From: Evansella vedderi
GTDB lineage: Bacteria > Bacillota > Bacilli > Bacillales > Salisediminibacteriaceae
Assembly (NCBI RefSeq): GCF_030813435.1
Contig: NZ_JAUSUG010000033.1
Span: 1-48,206, forward strand
Length of the DNA: 48,206 nucleotides
Reading direction: 5' to 3'
This document shows positions 1-8,333 of this stretch, in pieces. The first letter of the stretch is position 1, and the number at the start of each line of letters is the position of its first letter. Position numbers and translations under genes: made by a program. The notes below the pieces were generated by a model. The model was not told the DNA's origin. It worked only from the letters and a program-made list of their open reading frames with translations, and did not search any database.

Positions 1-92
1 CGGTAGATGGAGCGCCGTATGCTGGGAAACTAGCACGTACGGTGTGGAGCAGGGGAAAAGCTGGAGATGGCTTCAAAGGCTTACCTATTGCT
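1..92 (+). mobile_element. 3' end (domains V-VI) of a group II intron
   Basis: The first 92 bases fold like the last two domains of a bacterial group II intron. Domain V is at about 10-46: the AGC triad, a GCCGTATGC arm, a GAAA tetraloop and the returning GCACGTACGGT arm. Domain VI follows and ends in the CTTACCTATTGCT sequence usual near the 3' splice site. The rest of the intron, including any reverse transcriptase, lies outside the window, so I cannot say whether it is intact. A degenerate second copy of the same segment lies at 10829-10912. Confidence 0.8.
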
Positions 93-201
93 AACGAGAG
101 TTAAGAAGCTATCGCTACTGTTGTTGCAAAAACGGGGTTTTCTTCAAGAAGAAATTTGGAGGGCTACTAATAAATATATTTAAGATGGGAGAGATGTAGG
201 G

Positions 202-645
202 TTGAAAAAGAGAATAGGTATTCTAATAGGAATTGTTTTCCTTGCATTATTCATTTTACCAACAACTTATTCGTATATTAAAGAAAGAGTGTATTATAAA
301 AACCATATTGTTGCTATCACTACTTTTACCGAAGTAACAATACTGGATAAAATTATAGAAGATGATAAATTTTACTTGGAATTTACTTTTGATAGTGAAC
401 ATTATATTGATAAATATAAGCTAGAAGATAATGTTCGAATATACCAATTATCAAGTAAAGAGTTATATGAACAAGTTGATTTAAGTCGTTCTGATGATTA
501 TATTGGTTTAACTATTGAATCAGAGATCGATAAAAATAAGGTTTCAAACCAAGAAATTAATGATTTTCAGTCAGACCCATTTCTTATACTTTCAAAGCAA
601 GAGTATAGCAACTTTATAACAATAGTTAATATTCATCAACGGTAA
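202..645 (+). CDS. Hypothetical single-pass membrane protein
   Basis: This 147-residue protein starts at a TTG with weak upstream pairing (GGGAGAGATGTAGGG). Residues about 5-24 form one hydrophobic segment preceded by KKR, so it is probably an N-terminally anchored protein with an extracytoplasmic domain. The rest is rich in Asp, Glu, Lys and Ile and has no motif I recognise. It lies just behind the group II intron end and ahead of a broken lipoprotein gene. I do not know its function. The TTG start is the only reasonable one ahead of the membrane segment. Confidence 0.55.
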   Translation: MKKRIGILIGIVFLALFILPTTYSYIKERVYYKNHIVAITTFTEVTILDKIIEDDKFYLEFTFDSEHYIDKYKLEDNVRIYQLSSKELYEQVDLSRSDDYIGLTIESEIDKNKVSNQEINDFQSDPFLILSKQEYSNFITIVNIHQR

Positions 646-748
646 AGTTGTATGAATTATCCGCATTCACTAACGGATTAGTAATAGGACAAGTAGAAGT
701 AACTTTTTACAGGGAAACAGCGTCTTATCTAAAAAGGGGGGGAGGAAA

Positions 749-1187
749 TTGAAATCATTACTAATGCTTGTTGCTTTCATCTTTTTGTTAGGTGCATGTA
801 GCTCAAATGAAGAAGAGGGAAATCTGCCTGAAGAAATGCCAGAAGATTTTAACTTTGTTTTAAAATATGGTTATGGTTGATGATAAAACGATAGAAATGA
901 TTTTAACTGGTGAGGAAATTAAAGTGATATACGAGAAAATGAAAAAGGTTAACATTTTGAACGCAGCAGAAAATGCGAGTAAAGTTCAATGTGTAGCCCC
1001 CCATGAAAAGAATAAATTTTATTTAACATTGGATGGTGAAGTATATCATCGAGAATGGATTACATCCTATTGCGACAGTATATCTGATAAGAAATTAAAG
1101 GAATTCATAGAGTTTGTACACCATGAAATTATTATGATAAAAGAAGAGTACAATAATTTACCTGAACCTTCAGGCGGTTATGATTAA
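749..1187 (+). pseudogene. Broken lipoprotein gene with an internal out-of-frame junction
   Basis: A strong GGAGG site precedes a TTG at 749 that opens a lipoprotein signal sequence (hydrophobic stretch, then LLGACSS, the lipobox Cys). The frame reads PEDFNFVLKYGYG and stops at 881-883. The next frame (from about 867) continues with MVMVDDKTIEMILTGEEIK and runs to LPEPSGGYD. From memory, intact Bacillaceae relatives have about 15-20 residues between the KYG and DMV segments, so the best explanation is an internal deletion that joined the halves out of frame. The repeated TATGGT at the junction is compatible with slippage. The lipobox and frames are seen; the ancestral structure is inferred. 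Confidence 0.65.
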
Positions 1188-1297
1188 AAGTTTTTGTTAT
1201 GAGTTCGATAGCACACTGCTCTTGTTTCGCTAAACGGGGAGTCGAGTTCTATATGTCGAGATATTTTTACTCATAAAATTAAGGAAAAGAGGCGGCG

Positions 1298-1449
1298 ATG
1301 AAAAAATACTATAAATTGTTTACAGTAATATTTTTGCTTTTGAAGATAACCTTCTAAGGAAATTATTTTTTAGTTTTTTACCAGGTATTTCTATCGGACT
1401 TATTGGGCTTGGGTGTAAATACATGTGGGATGACCTTCATAATAACTAA
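1298..1449 (+). pseudogene. Frameshifted small membrane protein gene
   Basis: An ATG at 1298 behind AAAGAGGCGG opens MKKYYKLFTVIFLL but stops within about 20 codons. Shifting frame near 1340 gives a continuous second half (EDNLLRKLFFSFLPGISIG, then a Gly-rich segment and KYMWDDLHNN) that ends at 1447-1449. Together these make a plausible small hydrophobic protein of about 50 residues with one frameshift. Nothing identifies a family. A sequencing error could also explain it. Confidence 0.4.
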
Positions 1450-1558
1450 AGGTATAGTCTTTCACTACTCTTGTGTCACTAACGGATAAGATAGCTGAAT
1501 AAAGGTTGCAGTCTTTTTGAAGTAACAAGCAGGATAATGGAAAAAAGGGGAGTTTTTA

Positions 1559-1957
1559 ATGTCAAAAGGGTTACTCCATCATATTGAAATATATGTATCA
1601 GATATAAATAGGACAGTAGATTTTTGGAGTTGGTTTCTGGAAGAATTAGGATACACTCTATTTCAAGATTGGGGCAGTGGACGAAGTTGGAAAATAGGCG
1701 ACACATACATTGTTTTTGTACAAACAGAGGACAGGTTTTTAGATATTCCTTATCATAGATGCCGAGTAGGTCTTAATCATCTAGCTTTTCATGCAAGTTC
1801 ACGTCAACACGTAGATGAAATGACAAACAAATTAAAAGAGAAAGGAATAAATATTCTTTATCCAGGAAAACATCCTTTTGCTGGGGGAGATAAACATTAT
1901 GCAGTTTATTTTGAAGACCCAGATAGAATAAAAGTAGAACTTGTATCTCCTGAATAG
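1559..1957 (+). CDS. VOC (glyoxalase/bleomycin-resistance/dioxygenase) family protein
   Basis: This 132-residue protein has the paired beta-alpha-beta-beta-beta layout of the vicinal oxygen chelate superfamily. It opens with LLHHIEIYVSDINRTVDFW, has a central GLNHLAFHASS and ends DPDRIKVELVSP, which gives His and Glu residues at the usual metal-ligand positions (H7/H8, H74, E near the C-terminus). The length fits a single-domain VOC enzyme. The ATG follows AAAAGGGGAG. It is monocistronic, with a terminator at 1993. The substrate cannot be told from sequence; lactoylglutathione lyase-like, thiol transferase and binding-protein roles all occur in the family. Confidence 0.8.
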   Translation: MSKGLLHHIEIYVSDINRTVDFWSWFLEELGYTLFQDWGSGRSWKIGDTYIVFVQTEDRFLDIPYHRCRVGLNHLAFHASSRQHVDEMTNKLKEKGINILYPGKHPFAGGDKHYAVYFEDPDRIKVELVSPE

Positions 1958-1992
1958 TTATTTAAGTAACGAGCAATAGTTGAAGAACCAAG

Positions 1993-2014
1993 AAGCTGCA
2001 TAAGCGGCTTTTTT
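1993..2014 (+). terminator. Intrinsic terminator after the VOC gene
   Basis: AAGCTGC-ATAA-GCGGCTT forms a 7-bp stem (one G-U pair) followed by a T tract, about 35 bases after the VOC stop codon. Confidence 0.7.
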
Positions 2015-2122
2015 ATTGTATGTTTTTACTGAAAATGATGTTAAACAAAAGGGGGGGATCCTTCAGAATAGCAAAAGTCATTTTTTTATAAGTATAATAC
2101 GACTTATTGAAAGGAGTAATAT

Positions 2123-2413
2123 ATGGAGCTGTTTGATTGGTTTGAATTAATTTTCTCTTTGGTACTATTATTTATTATTCTTTCTCCTCTTATATTTTCA
2201 AAGATACAAAAGAAAAGCACTGAATTTATAGGTTGGAAAGGAATAGTAAAGTCAAGGTGGTTTGGTATTCCGCTAATTTTTCTATTGCTATTTTCTTATT
2301 TTGGTTTTCTAAACTTAGCTACTGCAATAGCTTTTTCAATAGTGGTATCCCTCTGTATATCGGTTATAGCCAACACCTTAGCTTACATATTGAACAAACG
2401 GAAAAGTTATTAA
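2123..2413 (+). CDS. Hypothetical membrane protein
   Basis: A 96-residue protein with three hydrophobic stretches (about residues 8-26, 47-62 and 64-89) separated by a basic loop containing KIQKKS and GWKGIVKSRW. AAAGGAG precedes the ATG at 2123 by seven bases. No family is recognised. Downstream, 2414-2666 holds no supportable gene. Small integral membrane proteins of this kind are common in Bacillaceae accessory regions, and no function can be given. Confidence 0.6.
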   Translation: MELFDWFELIFSLVLLFIILSPLIFSKIQKKSTEFIGWKGIVKSRWFGIPLIFLLLFSYFGFLNLATAIAFSIVVSLCISVIANTLAYILNKRKSY

Positions 2414-2666
2414 TAATTGCAAAATTTAATTTAGATTCTTTTTCAACAAACGGGCGTTTTAGTGAAAAATCGCTTAACAAAAAATAAGCAGATTACTTTA
2501 ATATTGGAAGTTTGCTTTATAGTGTCGAGAAACTATTTTTTAAGGTCCAGAACCAGCTATGGGTTCACAAAAATGTGTATTACTTGGAGAACTAATTTTT
2601 TCCATACGGATAAAGTTTCTTGCTAGAGGCTCGGGACGTGGAACTACCAAAAGGAGTGAATAATCG

Positions 2667-3053
2667 TTGATTAAAAAAATAAGAAAAAAACTAATAACCA
2701 TTTTGTTAGGAGCTATTATTATATTTTTAGCTATCGGTATTACCCTCGGTGCTTTTTATGGGAAGGTCTGGTTTCAAGAAGGAAATCCCATTCCACTATT
2801 AACGTCAATAGTTAAACTAGAATTTTCAAATGATAATTTTGTGCAATATTCGACGACGCCAGAGGCTTACATTTCCAAATCAAAAGGAAATAGACAAGAA
2901 TTAATTGAAGGTAAAATGGGGGAAAAAGATTGGATACTTATTGACCAAATGGGAAATGCCTATTTTTTTGAAAAAAAGGACGAAAGAAAGGTTGTAACTA
3001 CCAGGCAATATACACGTAGATATTTCGTATGGGAAGTTGAAGTGGAAGGGTGA
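2667..3053 (+). CDS. Hypothetical membrane-anchored protein
   Basis: 128 residues from a TTG start ten bases after AAGGAG. A very basic N-terminus (KKIRKKL) leads into one membrane segment (about residues 10-30). The rest is predicted to face outward and contains short beta-rich stretches such as EKDWILIDQMGNAYFFEKK. No known motif. The next short gene begins 37 bases downstream behind its own ribosome binding site, so the two may be co-transcribed. Confidence 0.6.
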   Translation: MIKKIRKKLITILLGAIIIFLAIGITLGAFYGKVWFQEGNPIPLLTSIVKLEFSNDNFVQYSTTPEAYISKSKGNRQELIEGKMGEKDWILIDQMGNAYFFEKKDERKVVTTRQYTRRYFVWEVEVEG

Positions 3054-3090
3054 TCTAACGGTTAAACAATTATTAAGGGGGACTTAAACA

Positions 3091-3261
3091 ATGCTTTATA
3101 CTTTTGGATTTACGATTATTTTTGCTGTTATCTATATGATCGCTACTCTTACTTTAAGTGATGTTGCAGGTCGTGATACGATTGCGCAATTAAATTATGG
3201 ACTAATTATAGGTGCCTTGATTTGGATTGGTATAAAATTGAGCGATAGAAAAGGTAGCTAA
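3091..3261 (+). CDS. Small two-helix membrane protein (56 aa)
   Basis: An ATG ten bases after AAGGGGG opens a 56-codon frame with two hydrophobic segments (LYTFGFTIIFAVIYMIATL and LNYGLIIGALIWIGIKL) joined by a short polar loop, DVAGRDTIAQ, and ending in a basic tail (SDRKGS). Ribosome binding site, length and composition fit a real small membrane protein. The function is unknown. The hairpin at 3434-3468 probably ends this transcript. Confidence 0.55.
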   Translation: MLYTFGFTIIFAVIYMIATLTLSDVAGRDTIAQLNYGLIIGALIWIGIKLSDRKGS

Positions 3262-3433
3262 CATATAAACTATTATATGTTATTCAAGAATTATACGGAT
3301 AGTAAGGAATATGATAAATATTCATCAATGAAACAAACGAACATAGCGTAGTAGACGAAAACTGAGTAACAAATAACTTCTTTTTGTCAAAAGAAAAATA
3401 ATAAGATCTAATTACATATTAAGCTATTTATCT

Positions 3434-3468
3434 GAAGAGTAACTATGAGATAACTACTCTTCTTTTTT
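3434..3468 (+). terminator. Intrinsic terminator
   Basis: GAAGAGTA and TACTCTTC form a perfect 8-bp stem, followed by six T residues. It probably ends the 2667-3261 transcript. The remaining bases of the 3262-3640 gap hold nothing else I can support. Confidence 0.75.
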
Positions 3469-3643
3469 GTGATTGAGGGATGTTTAAATTTTAAGACTTA
3501 GAAGAACTTGCAGTTTAATCTAATCTTTATTAACTGAATTAATAATCTCTTTAATATAAAATCGATGGGTTACAATATGGTGCAAAACAAGGTTTTTGGC
3601 GCTAATAAATTGCTAACTTAAGTTCCATATTTAAATAAAAGTG

Positions 3644-3672
3644 TTGACACTCTTCATCTTGGACAGTATCAT
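3644..3672 (+). promoter_or_regulatory. Sigma-A promoter for phnDCE
   Basis: TTGACA (3644-3649) and TATCAT (3667-3672) are separated by exactly 17 bases. Transcription would start near 3679, about 50 bases before the phnD ATG at 3731. This rules out an upstream-extended start for phnD. I saw no convincing pair of direct TTNACA PhoP-type repeats nearby. Confidence 0.8.
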
Positions 3673-3730
3673 AAAAGTTGCAATAAGGAAACAATTTATC
3701 TTAACAACAAAAAAAGAAGGAGATGAGAAA

Positions 3731-4705
3731 ATGTTTTTTATGAAGGACAAAGTTAAAGGGCTCTTAATAGTATTGATTCTTCTATTATTAATGGCTTTAG
3801 TGGCTTGTGGAAGTAGCACAACGTCAGAGGAGGTTGATGAAATCAATGAAGAGCAGCAGACAAATGATCAGGATAATGTAAACGAAACAAAAGTAGATTA
3901 TGGTATTGACGAGCTAGTGATAAGCTTTACACCGGAGGCAGACCCAATAAACCTAGAATTAGAGAAAGACGGTTTAGCGTCATACTTAGCAGACGAATTA
4001 GGTATCAAGGTAAAAGCACAAGTCGATGCGGATTATACGGCAACTGTTGAAGCTATGCGTGCTGGTCATGCACATATCGCAACTAATCTTTCCCCCGTAC
4101 AAGCAGCTCTTGCGAATAAAATGGCAAATGCTCATTTAGTTCTAAAGGAAGAAAGGAACGGTCAAAGTTTCTATCATTCTAAATTCTGGGTTCTCAAGGA
4201 TAGTGGAATGGAAACGATAGAAGACCTTGAAGGAAAAACGGTCGCTTTCAATGATCCACTATCAGGTTCAGGTTATTTAATGCCAGTGGCAAAGCTGATT
4301 AGTGAAGGTTTAGCTGAGGATGCAGACGACCTCCATAATTTCTTTAGTCAAGTTTATTTTGCAGGGGGTACCGAGCTTTCATTAAGAGCTTTAATTGAAG
4401 GAACGGTTGATGTAGCAGGTGTGTCTGAAAACGGCCCAGGAGTGTTTTTAACAGAGGAAGAACGTGAAAAAATCACCTATGTTGCTCAATCCGATCCAAT
4501 GCCAAGACATGCGATTGCCGTTAGTGGTGAACTTCCTGATGAACTAGTTGGAAAGATTACAGAGGCTTTTCTAAAATTAAATGAAGCCGAATACAATGAG
4601 CTTCTTCAAGGACTCTATGGGTGGACGAAAGTTGTTCCTGCTGATGTCGAACTATACCTACCACTTATCGATAAAGCACAAAACGCAGGCATCTTAGGTG
4701 AATAG
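3731..4705 (+). CDS. phnD: Phosphonate/phosphite ABC transporter substrate-binding lipoprotein
   Basis: 324 residues. An N-terminal lipoprotein signal (hydrophobic run, then LVACGSS) anchors it to the outer membrane face, followed by an acidic linker and a PhnD-type periplasmic-binding fold: LVISFTPEADP at the start of the domain, MRAGHAHIATNLSP, then DLEGKTVAFNDPLSGSGYLMP, the serine-rich loop typical of phosphonate/phosphite binders. The ATG is seven bases after AGGAGA and lies downstream of the promoter. It is first in phnD-phnC-phnE, with phnC starting within nine bases. Phosphonate, phosphite or an aminophosphonate are all possible ligands. No C-P lyase or phosphonatase gene is present in the window. 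Confidence 0.9.
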   Translation: MFFMKDKVKGLLIVLILLLLMALVACGSSTTSEEVDEINEEQQTNDQDNVNETKVDYGIDELVISFTPEADPINLELEKDGLASYLADELGIKVKAQVDADYTATVEAMRAGHAHIATNLSPVQAALANKMANAHLVLKEERNGQSFYHSKFWVLKDSGMETIEDLEGKTVAFNDPLSGSGYLMPVAKLISEGLAEDADDLHNFFSQVYFAGGTELSLRALIEGTVDVAGVSENGPGVFLTEEEREKITYVAQSDPMPRHAIAVSGELPDELVGKITEAFLKLNEAEYNELLQGLYGWTKVVPADVELYLPLIDKAQNAGILGE

Positions 4706-4714
4706 GTGTATAGG

Positions 4715-5515
4715 ATGACATCTAAAAAGAAATTGATTAAAGCTGAACAGTTAGAAATTGTTTATCCTAAAAGAAAAGGGTCGGAAACTACTCCGGCCCT
4801 TCAGGATATTTCTTTAACTGTAGAAGAGGAAGAGTTCATTGCTGTAATCGGTAAAAGTGGTGCAGGAAAGACAACCTTTTTAAGAAGCTTGACTGGTTTT
4901 GTTCGTCCATCTGCAGGAAAGTTGGTAGTGAATGACATTGATGTGATGCGTACGAGTAAAAAAAAGATTTATGAATTACGGCGTAATGTGGCAACTATCT
5001 ATCAAAGCTTTAATCTCGTTGAGCGTATGACTGCTCTTGACAACGCGTTGTGCGGGAGATTGGGCTACATTGGAAACATTCGCGGTTTACTCGGTCTTTT
5101 TCCAAAAAAGGATAAAGAGTTTGCTTACCGTACATTAGTGGATTTAGGATTAGAAGATCGGGTACATTACAGGGTTGATCAGTTGTCTGGAGGAGAACGT
5201 CAGCGTGTTGCTATTGCTCGTGCACTTGTTCAACAACCTCAAATTGTACTAGCTGATGAACCTGCAGCAAGTTTAGATATATCATTAACAAAGTTTGTCC
5301 TTAATACGCTTAAAGATTTAAATAAACAGAATGGGTTAACCGTTTTGGTTAATTTACATGATATTGAATTGGCTAAAATGTATGCCACTCGTATTATTGC
5401 GTTACAAAGAGGACGTATAGTGTTCGATGGAGAGCCTGAGAAACTGACAGAAGATTTACTGGAGGTGATTTATAATGAGTATGAGCACGGAGAAGCCTCT
5501 AAATCAAACGAATAA
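4715..5515 (+). CDS. phnC: Phosphonate/phosphite ABC transporter ATP-binding protein
   Basis: A complete ABC ATPase: Walker A GKSGAGKTT, Q-loop TIYQSFNLVERM, signature LSGGERQRVAIARAL, Walker B IVLADEPAAS and the switch His in VNLHDIEL. The ERMTALDNALCGRLG segment is typical of PhnC. I start it at ATG 4715, six bases after AGGTG; an in-frame GTG at 4706 directly after the phnD stop is the alternative. Its end overlaps phnE by 41 bases, which implies translational coupling. It should energise import through PhnE from the cytoplasmic face. Confidence 0.92.
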   Translation: MTSKKKLIKAEQLEIVYPKRKGSETTPALQDISLTVEEEEFIAVIGKSGAGKTTFLRSLTGFVRPSAGKLVVNDIDVMRTSKKKIYELRRNVATIYQSFNLVERMTALDNALCGRLGYIGNIRGLLGLFPKKDKEFAYRTLVDLGLEDRVHYRVDQLSGGERQRVAIARALVQQPQIVLADEPAASLDISLTKFVLNTLKDLNKQNGLTVLVNLHDIELAKMYATRIIALQRGRIVFDGEPEKLTEDLLEVIYNEYEHGEASKSNE

Positions 5516-6296
5516 AAATACAATATATATCCCTCCTAAGCGCTCTTTTAGCCACTATGTAAAATTATTATTAATCGTTGGAGTTGTATTTTTGCTTCAT
5601 TATTGGTCAGTACGCGGGATAGAGGTCAATCCTGATCGAATCAGTTTTGAACGAACCCTCGATTTCTTAAGTCGTACGTTCCCGCCCAATTGGGAAGTAA
5701 CACAAACGGTGATGGGGGCTGCTCTTGAAACCCTTCAGATTGCCATAATTGGGACCACCGGAGGTGCGATTCTCTCCATTCCTTTTGGTTTTTTAGCAGC
5801 ATCAAATATTGTACATCCTACGGTTAGAGTATGTGTACGTACGCTATTGAACACCATTCGAAGTATCCCCCTTATTTTATATGCCCTCTTTTTTGTCGTT
5901 GCTGTAGGTCTTGGGCCATTGGCAGGTACTTTAGCAACAGTTATTTATTCTGTTGGTATGCTAGGGAAGTTTTATTCTGAAGCAATTGAAGCGATTGATC
6001 CAAAACCAGTTGAAGGGATATTATCAACAGGTGCCTCAAAGTTAAAGGCCCTTCGCTACGGGATTATTCCGCAGGTTTTACCGCACTTTATTGCCTATAC
6101 ATTTTACCGATTTGAACTTAACTTTAGAGAAGCAACGATTCTTGGATTGGTAGGTGCAGGAGGAATTGGATTTTATATTACGCTATATATGCGTAGCTTT
6201 GAATATACAAGGCTAGCGACTGTCACTTTTATCATTCTAGTTATGGTCGTTGTCATTGATATGTTAAGTTCATATTTACGAAAGAAAATAACATAG
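5475..6296 (+). CDS. phnE: Phosphonate/phosphite ABC transporter permease
   Basis: 273 residues with six likely membrane helices and the inner-membrane transporter EAA-type loop (STGASKLKALRYGIIPQVLP) that docks on the ATPase. The C-terminal GLVGAGGIGFYI is characteristic of PhnE permeases. A perfect GGAGGTGAT site seven bases upstream fixes the ATG at 5475 inside the end of phnC. Only one permease is encoded, so it probably acts as a homodimer. The operon ends at the terminator beginning at 6302. Confidence 0.92.
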   Translation: MSMSTEKPLNQTNKNTIYIPPKRSFSHYVKLLLIVGVVFLLHYWSVRGIEVNPDRISFERTLDFLSRTFPPNWEVTQTVMGAALETLQIAIIGTTGGAILSIPFGFLAASNIVHPTVRVCVRTLLNTIRSIPLILYALFFVVAVGLGPLAGTLATVIYSVGMLGKFYSEAIEAIDPKPVEGILSTGASKLKALRYGIIPQVLPHFIAYTFYRFELNFREATILGLVGAGGIGFYITLYMRSFEYTRLATVTFIILVMVVVIDMLSSYLRKKIT

Positions 6297-6301
6297 TCAA
6301 A

Positions 6302-6346
6302 CAAATAAGAGACGATTACTTTTTTAAGTGGTCGTCTTTTCTTATT
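6302..6346 (+). terminator. Intrinsic terminator of phnDCE
   Basis: A long stem: CAAATAAGA pairs with TCTTATTTG outside, and AGACGATTACTT pairs with AAGTGGTCGTCT inside (two G-U pairs). A short T run lies within the 3' arm. It starts a few bases after the phnE stop. Confidence 0.75.
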
Positions 6347-6452
6347 TGACTAAATACTGCAAAGAAAATAAATCCTTTTTGAATATGTAGTAAATCTTTG
6401 AAGAGAATATAGGTTGTACATGCAATTGTAAATACAAGTGAGGGTGATAAAA

Positions 6453-6944
6453 TTGAATTTACTACTTAAACAAAAAACGCTTTTAATGGTTCGAGCATTG
6501 TATTTTTGTATGGAAAATAAGTGGGCTGAGTTAGGAAAGCAATTTAATATTTCGCCTGCTCAACAGCATATTTTATTTCTTCTTTCGACTAATAATAATA
6601 AGTTAACCCCTAAGAAGATTGGTGAATTGGGTTGTTGGCATGCTTCGACTGTTACCAGATTACTCAAACGTCTAGAAAAAAGTGGGCTAATTGATATAAA
6701 AGTAAACAAAACTCAATCAAGGTTTAAAATTGTATCCATGACTAATAAAGGGAAGGCATTACTTGATCAATTGCTTGATGCAGTAAAATATATGGACAAA
6801 TTTCCATTAGATATGCACCATTTATCAGAAAAGGAAATATTACAATTTTTAGAATACGGTAATAGTATTTTAGATGTTCATAAGGGAGAAGATTTCAAAA
6901 AAAATGTTATTAGTAAAAGAGTAGACGGCTATAATTATGCATAA
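6453..6944 (+). CDS. MarR-family regulator, ScoC/Hpr-like
   Basis: A winged helix-turn-helix protein of 163 residues. The DNA-binding part reads KIGELGCWHASTVTRLLKRLEKSGL, close to the Hpr/ScoC pattern in which H-x-S-T begins the recognition helix. The wing follows at NKTQSRFKIVSMTNKG. The N-terminal helix ALYFCMENKWAELGKQFNISPAQQHILFLL also matches the Hpr layout. I chose TTG 6453, six bases after GAGGGTG; an upstream GTG at 6438 lacks such a site. It stands alone after the phn terminator, 44 bases ahead of a membrane-protein gene it might regulate. ScoC represses proteases and transport genes in B. subtilis; its role here is not shown. Confidence 0.75.
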   Translation: MNLLLKQKTLLMVRALYFCMENKWAELGKQFNISPAQQHILFLLSTNNNKLTPKKIGELGCWHASTVTRLLKRLEKSGLIDIKVNKTQSRFKIVSMTNKGKALLDQLLDAVKYMDKFPLDMHHLSEKEILQFLEYGNSILDVHKGEDFKKNVISKRVDGYNYA

Positions 6945-6988
6945 TTTTTTAGCTCTATTAAAAAGAAATTAAAGAGGGGTTAATTCCA

Positions 6989-7447
6989 ATGAAAAACCAA
7001 TGGTTAATTAATATCTTAATGGTAATAATCTCTTGGTTATCTTTACCCATTTTAGGTTGGCAAAATATAAAAAGGTTTCTTCCAGCCGCGATTCTTGTTG
7101 GTCTGTTAGAAGCATGGAATGTTCAAATTGGAAAAAAACAAAAGTGGTGGGTTTTTCATAATAATCCAAACTCATACCTTTCAGGGGAGTTTCCTTTTAA
7201 TATTGGTCCGTTTTTTGTAGGTTCCATGTGGATACTAAAGTGGACTTATGGAAATTTTAAAAAGTTTATATCACTTAACGCAGTAGTAGACGGTTTCTTT
7301 GCTTTTATTTTAATAAGGGTTATGAATAAGCTAAAAGTTGCTCAGCTTGTTCGAATAAATCATTTTCAATTCTTCCTCTATTTCTTTTATAAAGCATTTT
7401 TCTTATATGGATTTCAGTACCTGTTCGAAAAAAGAAATAATCCTTAA
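6989..7447 (+). CDS. Conserved hypothetical membrane protein
   Basis: 152 residues with about four hydrophobic segments and aromatic-rich loops: GKKQKWWVFHNNPNSYL, FVGSMWILKWTYGNFKKF and FQFFLYFFYKAFFLYGFQY. I recall similar uncharacterised Bacillus membrane proteins but cannot name a family. AGAGGGG precedes the ATG. It lies 44 bases after the MarR gene in the same direction and may share its transcript. Confidence 0.65.
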   Translation: MKNQWLINILMVIISWLSLPILGWQNIKRFLPAAILVGLLEAWNVQIGKKQKWWVFHNNPNSYLSGEFPFNIGPFFVGSMWILKWTYGNFKKFISLNAVVDGFFAFILIRVMNKLKVAQLVRINHFQFFLYFFYKAFFLYGFQYLFEKRNNP

Positions 7448-7658
7448 GAACATCATTCTATTTTTAATGAAGGTACACTTATATCGAAGGAGCACAATTA
7501 AACAAAACAAAATCATTTACTGCGCAGTACAACCGTACTGGCAATACCATCGGCCAAGCCCCCTTTTAGAGGCCTTTAAGAGCGGAGATTGTTGCCGTAT
7601 CTCATTTCCTTTTTCAACAAACGATTTAATCTAATAAAAAAGTAATATAAGAGTATTA
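7448..7658. other. Intergenic stretch with a short open fragment
   Basis: No complete gene is supportable. A fragment from about 7498 to 7564 follows an AAGGAG site and reads LNKTKSFTAQYNRTGNTI before stopping after GQAPF, but it has no in-frame ATG, GTG or TTG start. The core TCATTTACTGCRCAGTA recurs at about 8387. The rest shows nothing I can identify. Confidence 0.3.
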
Positions 7659-8279
7659 TTAGTAGGCGATACCTACACGGGATTTTATATAATCGCTTGT
7701 TTTAATTTGTCTAAATGTAAATTCTGCTGTATCCGGTACGGATATTTCAATTCCATCCTCTGGAAAAAAATTTCGCTCTATACGATATTTGCCTATCCTT
7801 TCTCCATTTGGCAAGTAGGTAGGACAGACAATCGTCCATTCGAGGGTTGATTGTTTGAGCATATCGTAAGCTTTATGATGTTCTTTCGCTGCACGGGTTG
7901 ACTTACGCTTTGATTCACTTGATTGATAACGCAGAGAATTAGGCGTGGTTCTACTTTGCAGGATACCTGCAGTTCCTATAGTTATTATTCGTTTTGTACC
8001 CTCATTTTCCATTGCTTCGATAATAAGTGACATACTTTCTGATAGAGTGGTTGTGCCATCAGTATTTAGTGCACTAATAACCACATCACTCCCATGCATT
8101 GCACGTACGATATCATCTTTATTTAAAACATTCCCTTGGATCATAGTTAAATTTTCATTATTTATTTGAATTTTCTCTGGATTACGAACTAATACAGTAA
8201 CATGATGTCTGTCGTACAGGGCGTAAGTAACTATATGACTTCCAACTCGTCCAGTTGCACCCAAAAGTAAAATATTCAT
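7659..8279 (-). CDS. NAD(P)-binding atypical SDR protein (YwnB-like)
   Basis: 206 residues. The N-terminus MNILLLGATGRVGSHIVTYA is a Rossmann nucleotide-binding motif of the NmrA/YwnB type (GATGRVG). A basic patch, LVRNPEKIQ, follows the second strand and suggests NADP preference. DVVISALNTDGTT, ITIGTAGIL and WTIVCPTYLPNG complete the usual extended or atypical SDR pattern. There is no canonical YxxxK pair, so catalysis is uncertain; such proteins are often flavin-reductase-like or redox sensors. AGGAGGC precedes the ATG. It is convergent with the gene at 6989 and divergent from 8334. Confidence 0.8.
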   Translation of the reverse strand: MNILLLGATGRVGSHIVTYALYDRHHVTVLVRNPEKIQINNENLTMIQGNVLNKDDIVRAMHGSDVVISALNTDGTTTLSESMSLIIEAMENEGTKRIITIGTAGILQSRTTPNSLRYQSSESKRKSTRAAKEHHKAYDMLKQSTLEWTIVCPTYLPNGERIGKYRIERNFFPEDGIEISVPDTAEFTFRQIKTSDYIKSRVGIAY

Positions 8280-8333
8280 AAGAATGAGCCTCCTATTTGC
8301 TAATAGTAATATTTTACTATAAAAGCTATATTA

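Noticed and set aside
3641-3730. A start of phnD 30 codons upstream at 3641
   Set aside because: It would overlap the TTGACA/TATCAT promoter and lacks a ribosome binding site. ATG 3731 has both position and site.
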